Origin: Flavobacterium piscisymbiosum
Lineage (GTDB): Bacteria > Bacteroidota > Bacteroidia > Flavobacteriales > Flavobacteriaceae
Direction: 5' to 3'
Assembly: GCF_020905295.1 (NCBI RefSeq)
Contig: NZ_JAJJMM010000001.1
Location: 6,386,001-6,450,000 of the forward strand
DNA: 64,000 bases
The notes beneath the pieces were generated by a model. That model was not told where the DNA came from. It saw nothing but the letters and a program-made list of their open reading frames with translations, and searched no databases. A program made the translations under genes and the position numbers. How positions within the stretch are numbered: position 1 is the first letter of the stretch; each line of letters starts with the position of its first letter. This document shows, piece by piece, positions 36,119 to 44,582 of the stretch.

Positions 36119-36496
36119 TTGAAGAAGTTTATTATCATAGTACTTTCCTGTATGCTTCTGGTGCCATCCTTTGGCAGTTTCTTTGTTTATACCTCTTTCA
36201 AATTAAATCAGGATGAAATTTCGAAAACCATTTGTGTACAACGCAAAATGCTTTTTAATTCCTGTAACGGTCGATGTGAACTTCAAAAAAGTTTAAAAAA
36301 ATACGCCGACAACGAAAAGAAAATGCAAAACAATCTAAAAGAAAAAGTAGAGATTGTTTACATTCAAAATACAATTACAAACGAATTCAAATTAGTGAGT
36401 CCAATAGAATCTAAAGCAAAACTTTTTGCTGTTTTAGATCAAAAACCTATTGCTGTTGCGACAACTACTTTTCGTCCTCCATCCTATTTTATATAA
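36119..36496 (+). CDS. Small CNGRC-motif membrane/exported protein, copy 1
   Basis: From the TTG at 36119 the protein has 125 residues. A hydrophobic N-terminus (FIIIVLSCMLLVPSFGSFFV) is followed by KLNQDEISKTIC (Cys39) and FNSCNGRCELQKSL (Cys49, Cys53), a Lys-rich helix, and the C-terminus FRPPSYFI. It closely matches the 40191-40568 protein in length, start codon, cysteines and C-terminus. I associate C-x9-CNGxC-xL proteins with metal-related loci in Bacteroidota, but the function is not known. The three Cys could bind copper or a thiol partner outside the cytoplasm. Confidence 0.72.
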   Translation: MKKFIIIVLSCMLLVPSFGSFFVYTSFKLNQDEISKTICVQRKMLFNSCNGRCELQKSLKKYADNEKKMQNNLKEKVEIVYIQNTITNEFKLVSPIESKAKLFAVLDQKPIAVATTTFRPPSYFI

Positions 36497-36603
36497 TTTT
36501 TAAAATCAAATTTCAATTGTATTGAGATGATTTTTCGTTGTTCATAAAACAACGAAACAGTGCTTACGCACATTTTAAATTTAAATTATATAAAATTCAT
36601 AAA

Positions 36604-37407
36604 ATGAAAAATACTTTATACAAAGCATTTGCTATTGTTGCAATTGCTGTATCACTAGTTTCATGTTCAAACGACGATAACAACGAAACAACTTCAAGAA
36701 ACGGAAATATTACTTTAAAATTCGACAATGCTTTTGGCGCCAACGACCTAATTTTAAACACACAAGGCAACACCACTTCAAACAACGAAGTACTAAAAAT
36801 TAGTCTTGTAAAATATATTGTTAGCAACGTTGTACTTACAAAAGCTGACGGAACTACTTTTACCTACCCTAAAAGCAAAAGCTATTTTATCGCAGACGAA
36901 TCTACTGCTGCCGGACAACAGTTTAAACTAACAGATATTCCTGCAGGAGATTACGTAAAAGTAAAATTTGGCATTGGAGTCGACGAAGAACAATGGAAAT
37001 TAGGCGCGGCCGGACAAGGCGATTTTTTGGCTCAGGCAGATGATGCAGGAATGCTGTGGTCATGGGCTGCAGGATATAAATTCTTTGCTCTCGAAGGAAC
37101 TTTTACCTCTGCAACTGTTACCACACCAACTCCTTTTATGATTCACACCGGAAAAACCGGAACCGACTATAATTATACCGAAGTAACCGTAGACCTGCCA
37201 ACAAAAGCTTTGGTTCGCGATAACATCACTCCTGCCGTTCATATTATTACAGATCTTTCTAAAATTATCGACGGCAAAAACAAAATCAAACTTTCTGATA
37301 ACAACGCAGGCGGAATGGGTGCCATGATTATGGGCGGAGCCAACTTACTGTTGATTACGCAAAACATCAGCGCTATGTTTAAAGTAGATCACGTACACAA
37401 CGACTAA
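36604..37407 (+). CDS. MbnP-like copper-binding lipoprotein
   Basis: A lipoprotein signal (VAIAVSLVSCSND, Cys21; start at ATG 36604) precedes ~245 residues of the MbnP fold: NITLKFDNAFGAN, LKISLVKYIVSNVVLTKADG, DIPAGDYVKVKFGIGVDEEQ and the hallmark GMLWSWAAGYKFFALEG (Trp152, Trp154). In Methylosinus, MbnP carries a Trp that its partner MbnH oxidises to kynurenine to build a copper site. The same Trp-rich motif is present here, and the MbnH-like gene is next but one element downstream. His181 (PFMIHTG) and a C-terminal VDHVHND are further candidate ligands. Confidence 0.88.
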   Translation: MKNTLYKAFAIVAIAVSLVSCSNDDNNETTSRNGNITLKFDNAFGANDLILNTQGNTTSNNEVLKISLVKYIVSNVVLTKADGTTFTYPKSKSYFIADESTAAGQQFKLTDIPAGDYVKVKFGIGVDEEQWKLGAAGQGDFLAQADDAGMLWSWAAGYKFFALEGTFTSATVTTPTPFMIHTGKTGTDYNYTEVTVDLPTKALVRDNITPAVHIITDLSKIIDGKNKIKLSDNNAGGMGAMIMGGANLLLITQNISAMFKVDHVHND

Positions 37408-37420
37408 ATTTATTTTAAGG

Positions 37421-37540
37421 AGCACAAAAATTTCGGTTCACCAGAAATAACGTCCCGCTATCCACTATATCTTTTTTGTCCGCCGCGGCGGACAAAAAAG
37501 GATATCGCTCCTATCGGGGCTAAACGAGAAATTTTGTGCT
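37421..37540 (+). repeat. Structured intergenic repeat, family R1, copy b (within operon)
   Basis: A perfect 30-bp palindrome at 37471-37500 (CTTTTTTGTCCGCCG and its complement) is flanked by TCCCGCTATCCACTATAT on the left and GATATCGCTCCTATCGGGGC plus TA on the right. Outer arms GCACAAAAATTTCG (37422-37435) and CGAGAAATTTTGTGC (37525-37539) pair as well. It lies between the mbnP-like and mbnH-like genes, so it would be in their common transcript. Confidence 0.85.
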
Positions 37541-37577
37541 TCTAATAAACCAAAGAGCAACACACAAAGAAATTTTA

Positions 37578-37648
37578 ATGCCATTGTAATTTGTGCAAAT
37601 TCGTGCAATTGCTTCGCCTGTTCGCTAACGCTCGAGCCGTGGCAAAAA
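37578..37648. repeat. CACGAATT-type repeat within the MbnP/MbnH locus
   Basis: AATTTGTGCAAATTCGTGCA followed by TGCTTCGCCTGTTCGCTAAC, GCTCGAGCC and GTGGCAAAA belongs to the family seen at 3110-3213. It fills the rest of the spacer before the di-heme protein gene. Confidence 0.6.
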
Positions 37649-37682
37649 AATAAATCGGATTGTTCTTTATAAATAAAAAATC

Positions 37683-38723
37683 ATGCTGAAAATAAAATAT
37701 TTTCTATGGCTGATGATTCCGTTGTTATGGAGTTGCTCTAGTGAGGAAGATGAATATGTAAATATTCCGTTGGAATTTACTGTTCCGTCAAACTTTCCTG
37801 CTTTAGCGTACAATATTGCACTGAATCCGCCAACAGAAAAAGGCTTTGAACTGGGCAAAAAACTATTCTACGATGGGCGTTTAGCGTCTGATGGAGTAGT
37901 TTCCTGCGGGTTTTGCCACATACAAGCCAACGCTTTTACGCATCACGGACACACAGTAAGTCATGGCGTAGATAATGCCCAAGGAACAAGAAACACGCCA
38001 TCGATTCAGAATCTGGCGTATCAAACTACATTTATGTACGACGGAGCTGCAGATCATTTGGACTTGCAGCCTATAATTCCGTTGACGAGCATTATCGAAA
38101 TGAACGGAAATTTGAACGCTATTTTGAAAATGATGAAAGCCGACAAAGAATATCAAAAATTATTTGGGCTAGCTTTTGACGATGGCGCCATTACAACCGA
38201 AAATATGCTAAAAGCACTTTCGCAATTTATGGTGATGGTAGTTTCCTCCAATTCAAAATTTGACAAATACCGACGTAATGAAACAGGCGGAACTTTAACA
38301 TCAGACGAGTTGGCGGGTTACGATTTGTTTAAATCAAAATGCGCTTCTTGCCACGCAACCGATTTACAAACCGACAATTCGTTTAGAAATAATGGTTTGG
38401 CTGTAAACCCAATGGTAAATGATGTTGGTCGTTATAAAGTTACAGAACTGGCGAGTGATTATTACAAATTTAAAGTGCCAAGTTTGCGTAATGTAGAGGT
38501 TTCAGGACCTTATATGCACGACGGAAGATTTGGAACTCTCGAAGGTGTTTTGGATCATTATGCAAGCGGTATAGAAAACTCGGCAACGCTGGATCCTATA
38601 TTAAAACAGAATGGAAAATTTGGAATTTCGCTTTCTGATACGGATAAAAAACAAATCATAGCTTTCCTGAAAACGTTGACGGATAATGAATATTTAAAAG
38701 ATAAACGTTTCTCTGAATATTAA
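37683..38723 (+). CDS. MbnH-like di-heme cytochrome c peroxidase-family lipoprotein
   Basis: The 346-residue protein has a lipobox (MIPLLWSCSS, Cys18) and two c-type heme sites, CGFCH (75-79) and CASCH (220-224), in the CCP/MauG layout. FEL-GKKLFYDGRLASDGVVS and FKVPSLRNVEVSGPYMHDGR are family landmarks. In characterised pairs MbnH uses a high-valent di-heme state to modify a Trp of MbnP. Adjacent MbnP-like and CCP-like genes in the same direction strongly suggest the same chemistry. It needs export and cytochrome c maturation. Alternative: an ordinary H2O2 peroxidase. Confidence 0.88.
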   Translation: MLKIKYFLWLMIPLLWSCSSEEDEYVNIPLEFTVPSNFPALAYNIALNPPTEKGFELGKKLFYDGRLASDGVVSCGFCHIQANAFTHHGHTVSHGVDNAQGTRNTPSIQNLAYQTTFMYDGAADHLDLQPIIPLTSIIEMNGNLNAILKMMKADKEYQKLFGLAFDDGAITTENMLKALSQFMVMVVSSNSKFDKYRRNETGGTLTSDELAGYDLFKSKCASCHATDLQTDNSFRNNGLAVNPMVNDVGRYKVTELASDYYKFKVPSLRNVEVSGPYMHDGRFGTLEGVLDHYASGIENSATLDPILKQNGKFGISLSDTDKKQIIAFLKTLTDNEYLKDKRFSEY

Positions 38724-38876
38724 CACGTTTGTGTAAATTATTTCTAACACATAGAAACATAGATTAAAATTTAAAAGAAGGCGTTTCACTTATTTAAAAT
38801 ACACATAGCTTACTATGTAGAAAAAAACAGATTTCAATAAAATAGGTGAGCATTTTGATGAAGTATATCACCAAAG

Positions 38877-38978
38877 TTGTCATTTCGACGGAGGAGAAAT
38901 CTTCGCGAGAAGCTCGACAAAAATTGAATTCTCGTCGCAGAGTTACTTACGGAGATTTCTCCTCCGTCGAAATGACAA
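38877..38978. repeat. GTCATTTCGACGGAG palindrome
   Basis: Perfect 26-bp arms (38877-38902 and 38953-38978, TTGTCATTTCGACGGAGGAG...) surround a 50-bp centre with TTCGCGAGAAGCTCGACAAA. This is a widespread Bacteroidota intergenic element. It lies in the 465-bp spacer between the mbnH-like gene and the barrel protein gene. Confidence 0.85.
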
Positions 38979-39023
38979 GATTGTGTTATCAAGAATGTCA
39001 AAAAAACAAAATACATAATGAAA

Positions 39024-39178
39024 ACCGGAGTCCTAGCCCCGATTGCAGTGGAAAGCCTTTTTGAAAAAAGACCTAATTTTTCTTGGGTTTATAAAGCGAC
39101 CAGCGGAAGCTTTATAAAAACATAGAAACATGGGATTTTGAGAAAAGCTTGAAACGAAAAGCGGGATCAGCTTCTAAA
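39024..39178 (+). repeat. Structured repeat family R2, copy a (5' leader)
   Basis: Blocks: GGAGTCCTAGCCCCGATTGC, GTGGAAAGCCTTTTTGAAAA, AAGCGACCAGCGGAAGC, TTTTGAGAAAAGCTTG, CGAAAAGCGGGATCAGCTTC. The same blocks in the same order and strand are at 51437-51592. Both copies end within 20 bp of the start codon of a plus-strand gene. The first block is the reverse complement of the last block of R1 copy a. Confidence 0.75.
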
Positions 39179-39188
39179 AATAATAAGA

Positions 39189-40154
39189 ATGAAAATGAGA
39201 AAAATAATAGTAATGTTGACGCTTTTGGCTGGATTTTCGGCCTTTAGTTTTACCGTAAAAGATAGTATTTCGGGCTTTACGTTTCAGCGTTTGGCGATGA
39301 TGGAAGATTTTGATTGTGATGCCTGCGGATGTTCTGCAAGTGGCGGAAGCATGGGTTTTGGTTCTATGCTGAACAATAATTTTGTGGGTTTAAGATATAT
39401 GAAACAAAGTTACACGAGCCGCGACGGAATCTTCGCCAATTCGCCGTGGATAGATGAAAATTTTAATACGATTCAGGCTTGGGCAAGAATTCCGGTAACA
39501 GAGAAAATTCAGATTTCGGCATTGGTTCCGTATCATTTTAACGAAAGAGCTTTGACGGCCGGAACTGAAAATATTGAAGGTTTGGGAGATATTACCGTGA
39601 TGGCTTTGTACACGGTTTTTGAAACGAAAAAAGACAGTACGTTTTTTACGCACAAGGTAAATTTGGGTGGTGGTGTAAAACTTCCGACAGGAAAATTTAC
39701 TGAAGCCAATAATTTAGGAAGCGTTAATCAGAGTTTTCAGTTAGGAACCGGAAGCTGGGATTTTCCTATAGTTTCTGAATATGTGGTGAAACATAAAAAT
39801 TTGGGATTAAACACAACGCTGAATTACATTTTTAAAACTGAAAACAGTAAAAACTATCAATACGGCGATCAGTTTAATTATGCAGGAACGTTCTTTTATT
39901 TGTTCGATTTAAAATCGGTTCAAATTGTTCCACAGGCTGGTTTGGCTGGTGAAGTTTACCAGACTAACAAACAGCATAATTTGGATTTACCCAATACGGC
40001 GGGTGATATTTTGTTTAGCAAATTTGGCATTGAAGCCGGAAAAGATAAATTTTCGGTTGGGTTAAACGTTATGCTGCCTATTAGCCAAAACTTATCAAGC
40101 GGTAATATGGAGGCGAATTACAGATGGAGTGTAAATTTGAATTATACCCTTTAA
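39189..40154 (+). CDS. Outer-membrane beta-barrel transporter-like protein with N-terminal Cys cluster
   Basis: The 321-residue exported protein has a mature N-terminal cluster MEDFDCDACGCSASGGSMGF with three cysteines, followed by a barrel-like domain of alternating strands (VGLRYMKQSYTSRDGIF, WARIPVTEKIQISALVPYHF, VNLGGGVKLPTGKF, YRWSVNLNYTL). Proteins of this type are often called 'transporter' and occur beside MbnP/MbnH or TonB receptor genes in Bacteroidota; substrate not shown. The Cys cluster could hold a metal. It lies 37 bp upstream of the second CNGRC gene and is likely co-transcribed with it. Confidence 0.72.
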   Translation: MKMRKIIVMLTLLAGFSAFSFTVKDSISGFTFQRLAMMEDFDCDACGCSASGGSMGFGSMLNNNFVGLRYMKQSYTSRDGIFANSPWIDENFNTIQAWARIPVTEKIQISALVPYHFNERALTAGTENIEGLGDITVMALYTVFETKKDSTFFTHKVNLGGGVKLPTGKFTEANNLGSVNQSFQLGTGSWDFPIVSEYVVKHKNLGLNTTLNYIFKTENSKNYQYGDQFNYAGTFFYLFDLKSVQIVPQAGLAGEVYQTNKQHNLDLPNTAGDILFSKFGIEAGKDKFSVGLNVMLPISQNLSSGNMEANYRWSVNLNYTL

Positions 40155-40190
40155 TTTTTTAAACCAGAATAAAAACAACGAAAACAAGCT

Positions 40191-40568
40191 TTGAGAAAAA
40201 TCATTATCATATTTCTTTCCTTTATGCTTTTGATGCCATCGTTTGGCAGTTTCTGCGTTTATACCACATTCAAATTAAACCAGGAAGAAATTTCGAAAAC
40301 CATTTGTGTACAGCGCAAAATGATTTTTAATTCTTGTAATGGTCGTTGTGAGCTTCAAAAAAGCCTTAAGAAATACGCTGACAACGAAAAGAAAATGCAT
40401 GATAATCTGAAAGAAAAAGTAGAAGTAATTTATATTCAGAATATTTCGTTGAGTAATTTCAAATTAGTCGCACCAATAACATCGCGAAAAGCCATTTTTG
40501 CTTATTCCGATAAAAAACCAATTTCGGTTTCGAATGCTACTTTTCGTCCTCCCTCTTATTTGATATAG
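40191..40568 (+). CDS. Small CNGRC-motif membrane/exported protein, copy 2
   Basis: 125 residues from a TTG start: MRKIIIIFLSFMLLMPSFGS, then KLNQEEISKTIC (Cys39), FNSCNGRCEL (Cys49, Cys53), KKYADNEKKM and the C-terminus FRPPSYLI. It and the 36119-36496 protein agree at most positions, and their DNA is also very similar through the Cys region, so this is a recent duplication bracketing the MbnP, MbnH and barrel genes. The shared TTG start is conserved. It lies directly upstream of the TonB-dependent receptor, suggesting a partner role at the envelope. Confidence 0.75.
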   Translation: MRKIIIIFLSFMLLMPSFGSFCVYTTFKLNQEEISKTICVQRKMIFNSCNGRCELQKSLKKYADNEKKMHDNLKEKVEVIYIQNISLSNFKLVAPITSRKAIFAYSDKKPISVSNATFRPPSYLI

Positions 40569-40661
40569 ATTTAAGTTCCGCTTTTCAATTCTTTTGAAGG
40601 GCTTTTACTCGTATTCTACCAAGAGAATATCGGTTACTTTTTAAAATTTATATCATTTAAA

Positions 40662-42821
40662 ATGAAGAAAATATACCTCATCCTATTACTTATAGGACAA
40701 TGTGTCGCAGCTCAAAATCAAACAGAAAAAGACACAACAAAATCTCAGGAACTGGAAAATGTTTTTATAACAGCCAATCGTACAGCCACTTTACGAAAAG
40801 AAACTCCAGTTGCTATAAGCAAAATAACTGCCAAAACTATTAATGAAACCAAAGCTACGGCGGTTTACGAAATCATCAATAAAACACCCGGAGTATTGAT
40901 GGTAAATTTAGGAAATGAACAGCACATGATGTCGATTCGTCAGCCTATGACTACCAATGCTTATTATTTATATCTGGAAGATGGTTTGCCAATTCGCCCC
41001 ATGGGAATTTTTAATCACAATGCTTTACTTGAAATTAACCAGTTTAATTTGCAAAGTATCGAAGTTGTAAAAGGCCCTGTTTCTTCGCTATACGGACCTG
41101 AAGCGGTTGGTGGAACTATCAATTTAATTTCGCTAAAACCGCCGGTTGATCCGGAATTTAAATTTGGTGTTCAGGCTGATAATTATGGTTACAGAAGATT
41201 TCAGGCTGCCGGAGGAGCAACGATCGGGAAAATTGGTTTTCATATTGCCGGAATTTCGAGTTTGCAGGAAAATGGCTGGATGACCTATTCTGATTATAAT
41301 AAAGACAATCTGAATGCGAGAATTGATTATAACATCTCCTCTTCGACCCGCTTGATCAGTAATACGATGTATGGAAAATATTATTCGGACATGAGCGGAA
41401 CGGTTAATGAAGATTCTTTCAACAATAGAACGTATCAAAGTACTTCTAATTTTACCTATAGAAAATCTGACGCTTTACGAACAAGATTAACACTGGAACA
41501 TGATTGGAACAGTAATTCGAGCAGTTATATTACAGGATATTTAAGAGACAATAAATTAGGTCAAAATCCTTCGTACGGAATCAGATGGAGCCCAACTGTG
41601 AATCCTACAACGGCAAAAGGAGAAGTAAATTCTAATAACTTTAAAAGTTACGGCGCCATTGCACAACATACTCAAAAGTTCGATTTTTTGAATACAAAAT
41701 TGGTTGCCGGAGCTTTATATGATTATTCTCCAGTAACCTATTGGTCGTATGTTATTGATCTAAAAGCCAATCTAAATCCCGGAGAAGTTGGTAAACAAAC
41801 CGTAGATTCTTATGAAATCATTGCACAACATCCGGACTCAAAACTGGCAGATTATAATGCAGACATTTATAATGCTGCAGGTTATGCACAAGTAAGTTTT
41901 AATCCCATCGAAAAACTGATTATTACGGTTGGCGGGCGTTATGACAATATGAAAGTGAATTACAATAATGCTCTTGACAATTCTACCGGAAGTAAGCTTT
42001 ATGATAAAGTAACTTTTAAAGCTGGTGCCAATTACAATCCAGTTGAGTTTGCCGGATTTTACGGCAATTATTCTCAAGGTTTTGCGCCTCCGGGAATCAC
42101 CTCTATTTTTAGAACCAAACCTGGAACCGGCGGAACAACTGGCGTTCCTGCTGATTTTTATTATAATCTGGAACCTGCCACTTTCGATAATTACGAAATT
42201 GGCGGATGGCTTTCTTTCTTTCAAAATAAATTAAATTTTGATTATGCTTTGTATTATATGGAAGGTAAAAATGAGTTGCTAAACATTAAACTCGCTGATA
42301 ATTCAACAGATTATCGTTCGGCTGGAGAAACGCATCATAAAGGAATTGAGTTTGGCGCTTCTTACCGACCTTCAAAACAATTCAACATTCGTCTTGGCGG
42401 AACTTATGCACAACATACTTATATCGATTTTAAACTTTCGGACAAACCAAGCGATCCTGTTCAGGATTTAAACGGAAAAGAAATGCCGGCAGCACCCAAA
42501 TGGTCCGGAAATTCTGAGGTAAGTTATTACCCCAACTGGCTCCCGAATCTGAGAACTTCGGTAGAATGGCAACTTGTTGGAAGTTATTATCAGGATCAGA
42601 TAAATACCGTAAAATATAGCGGTTATAATATATTCAACGCCAGAGTTGGTTATCAATGGAAAAAAATTGAAGTGTACGGAAACGTGCTTAATCTAACGGA
42701 TAAATTGTACGCTTATAATGTTTCCCGAGCCAATACCGCAAACGCTCAACCCACTTATACCGCAGCCGCACCAAGAACTTTTGTGTTTGGTATACAGTAC
42801 AATTTTTCATTAAAAAAATAA
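40662..42821 (+). CDS. TonB-dependent outer-membrane receptor
   Basis: The 719-residue protein has a signal peptide (IYLILLLIGQCVAAQ), a plug domain (residues ~30-170: VFITANRTATLRKETPVAIS, ELEVINKTPGV-like INKTPGVLMV, IEVVKGPVSSLYGPEAVGG) and a 22-strand-type barrel ending in VFGIQYNFSLKK. There is no CarboxypepD-like N-terminal extension, so it is of the metal/siderophore/cofactor type rather than SusC type. Given its neighbours, copper complex, chalkophore or ferric siderophore uptake are the likely jobs; the sequence alone does not decide. Confidence 0.93.
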   Translation: MKKIYLILLLIGQCVAAQNQTEKDTTKSQELENVFITANRTATLRKETPVAISKITAKTINETKATAVYEIINKTPGVLMVNLGNEQHMMSIRQPMTTNAYYLYLEDGLPIRPMGIFNHNALLEINQFNLQSIEVVKGPVSSLYGPEAVGGTINLISLKPPVDPEFKFGVQADNYGYRRFQAAGGATIGKIGFHIAGISSLQENGWMTYSDYNKDNLNARIDYNISSSTRLISNTMYGKYYSDMSGTVNEDSFNNRTYQSTSNFTYRKSDALRTRLTLEHDWNSNSSSYITGYLRDNKLGQNPSYGIRWSPTVNPTTAKGEVNSNNFKSYGAIAQHTQKFDFLNTKLVAGALYDYSPVTYWSYVIDLKANLNPGEVGKQTVDSYEIIAQHPDSKLADYNADIYNAAGYAQVSFNPIEKLIITVGGRYDNMKVNYNNALDNSTGSKLYDKVTFKAGANYNPVEFAGFYGNYSQGFAPPGITSIFRTKPGTGGTTGVPADFYYNLEPATFDNYEIGGWLSFFQNKLNFDYALYYMEGKNELLNIKLADNSTDYRSAGETHHKGIEFGASYRPSKQFNIRLGGTYAQHTYIDFKLSDKPSDPVQDLNGKEMPAAPKWSGNSEVSYYPNWLPNLRTSVEWQLVGSYYQDQINTVKYSGYNIFNARVGYQWKKIEVYGNVLNLTDKLYAYNVSRANTANAQPTYTAAAPRTFVFGIQYNFSLKK

Positions 42822-42860
42822 GTTTTTTGCCACAGCTTAAAGATTAAAAAAGTTTTTTTT

Positions 42861-42913
42861 ACCATTAAGAGATTAAGAAAGTTAGGCTTAATGAATCTTA
42901 ATATCTTAATGGT
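42861..42913. repeat. TTAAGA inverted repeat before the PepSY gene
   Basis: ACCATTAAGAGATTAAG (42861-42877) pairs with CTTAATATCTTAATGGT (42897-42913) with one mismatch. An in-frame ATG at 42891 lies inside this loop, which argues for the later start at 42981. Confidence 0.7.
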
Positions 42914-42980
42914 TCAAATTTTAAAATTCCTTAATTTTTTAAATCCTTTTAAACTATGGCAAATCATAAAAACTCAAAAT

Positions 42981-44579
42981 ATGAGCAAAGAAATAAATAA
43001 GGATAAAAAGTCTAGAAAAAAGGATTCAAAGTTTGTCAAGAAAATCAAACAGCACATGTACAAATGGCATCGTGCGATTGGGTTAGTAACCATTATTCCG
43101 GTGATATTCTGGACGCTTTCAGGATTGATGCATCCGTTTATGGCACATTTTTTTAAACCTGAAATCGCACATGACAAACTCGAAGCGCAAGTAATTGATA
43201 AGACGCAATTGCACTTTTCGATTCAGGAAGTTCTAGAGAAAAATGAACTAACGCAATTCAAAAATTTCAGAGTTGTTTCGTTCAACAATAAAACCTATTA
43301 TCAGCTGAAAACTATAATTGGTGAATTGTGGTATTTTGATGCTTCGACCGCTGAAAAACTGGAAAACGGAGATCAAAAATATGCCGAATGGCTTTCGCGT
43401 TATTTTCTGGACGATCAAAAAAGTGCCGTAAAAAATAGTGAAGTTGTAACCGAATTTACTTCGCAATACAAATATGTCAATCGTTATTTACCGGTGTACA
43501 AGTTGAGTTTCGATCGTCCGGATGCTATGCAGGTTTATGTAGAAACATCTTCGTCTAAATTGGCAACTTATAACCCAACGTCAAGACAAGCGTTTATCTG
43601 GTTTTTTGATACTTTTCATAACTGGTCGTTTATAGATGCGATTACAAACAACAGCATCCGAATCATTACGATGATTTTCTTATTGTCCATCATTGGCTTT
43701 TCTGCCTTGAGCGGAATTTTAATTTATGGCTTACTATGGAAACAATTTAAAAAAACAGATAGTTTAGCGCCTAAAAAAGGTCTTAGAAAATACCATCGCC
43801 AAATAGGAATTTGGATTTCTCTTTTTACTTTAACATTTGCTTTTAGCGGAGCCTATCACGCCACAACAAAATGGAATCCGTACACTTTATCGCAAATGGT
43901 TTACGAACCAACTTTTGTAACCAAAGAAATTCCGGTGGCCAATAATAAGCTGGATCTAGACTGGAGCCGTTTTCAAAACGCGAGTATTATTACTTTAAAT
44001 GACACAACATATTTCCGTTGTGAATTGCTTGAAAAACAAAAATTCAAAAGATCGAAATCAGATTCTAATTCAAAATGGAATAAAAAAGACGATCCAAAAT
44101 CTGAGGTAATTTACATTAATGCTGCGACCAATAAAGTTGTGCCAAATCTGGACTTTCGATATGCTGAATTTCTGGCTTATTATTTTACAGATGGCGCTCC
44201 TAAACTTGCTTGTTGCGAAATGGATCAAAGTTCAGATGAACCTCATGTTTCTTTAGAAAACGTAAAATTATTAGATTCTAAACTCCTAATCGATTTTAGC
44301 AGTCGCGAATATGGTTTTGTCAACAAAAGATTGCCGGTCATAAAACTGGCTTATGACACACCCGAAAAAACGACTTATTTTATCGAAACTTCGACTTCAA
44401 GGTTAGCTGCAGTAGTTAAAAATAGCGATATGGTCGAAGGTTACTCGTTTGCTATTCTCCACAAATTTTTATTTATGGATTGGGCAGGAAAAAACATTCG
44501 GGATCTAACAATGGTTGTAGCCGCACTAACTATTTTGATTGTAAGTATTTTGGGATTTATTTTGTTTTTGAAGAAATAG
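42981..44579 (+). CDS. PepSY-domain inner-membrane protein (PepSY_TM family)
   Basis: From ATG 42981, 532 residues. A basic N-terminus (SKEINKDKKSRKKDSK) leads to KWHRAIGLVTIIPVIFWTLS, the conserved His-containing first helix of PepSY_TM proteins. A periplasmic PepSY domain, two central helices (MIFLLSIIGFSALSGILIYG; IGIWISLFTLTFAFSGAYH), a second PepSY region with CCEMDQSSDEPH and a final helix follow. Relatives beside siderophore receptors act as periplasmic or membrane reductases of the imported metal. Here it would reduce the metal delivered by the TonB receptor. Direct neighbour of that receptor, 159 bp apart. Confidence 0.85.
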   Translation: MSKEINKDKKSRKKDSKFVKKIKQHMYKWHRAIGLVTIIPVIFWTLSGLMHPFMAHFFKPEIAHDKLEAQVIDKTQLHFSIQEVLEKNELTQFKNFRVVSFNNKTYYQLKTIIGELWYFDASTAEKLENGDQKYAEWLSRYFLDDQKSAVKNSEVVTEFTSQYKYVNRYLPVYKLSFDRPDAMQVYVETSSSKLATYNPTSRQAFIWFFDTFHNWSFIDAITNNSIRIITMIFLLSIIGFSALSGILIYGLLWKQFKKTDSLAPKKGLRKYHRQIGIWISLFTLTFAFSGAYHATTKWNPYTLSQMVYEPTFVTKEIPVANNKLDLDWSRFQNASIITLNDTTYFRCELLEKQKFKRSKSDSNSKWNKKDDPKSEVIYINAATNKVVPNLDFRYAEFLAYYFTDGAPKLACCEMDQSSDEPHVSLENVKLLDSKLLIDFSSREYGFVNKRLPVIKLAYDTPEKTTYFIETSTSRLAAVVKNSDMVEGYSFAILHKFLFMDWAGKNIRDLTMVVAALTILIVSILGFILFLKK

Positions 44580-44582
44580 TTT

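Noticed and set aside
38846..39064. 72-codon plus-strand frame between the di-heme gene and the barrel gene
   Set aside because: It crosses the GTCATTTCGACGGAG palindrome and the start of R2a; no protein features.
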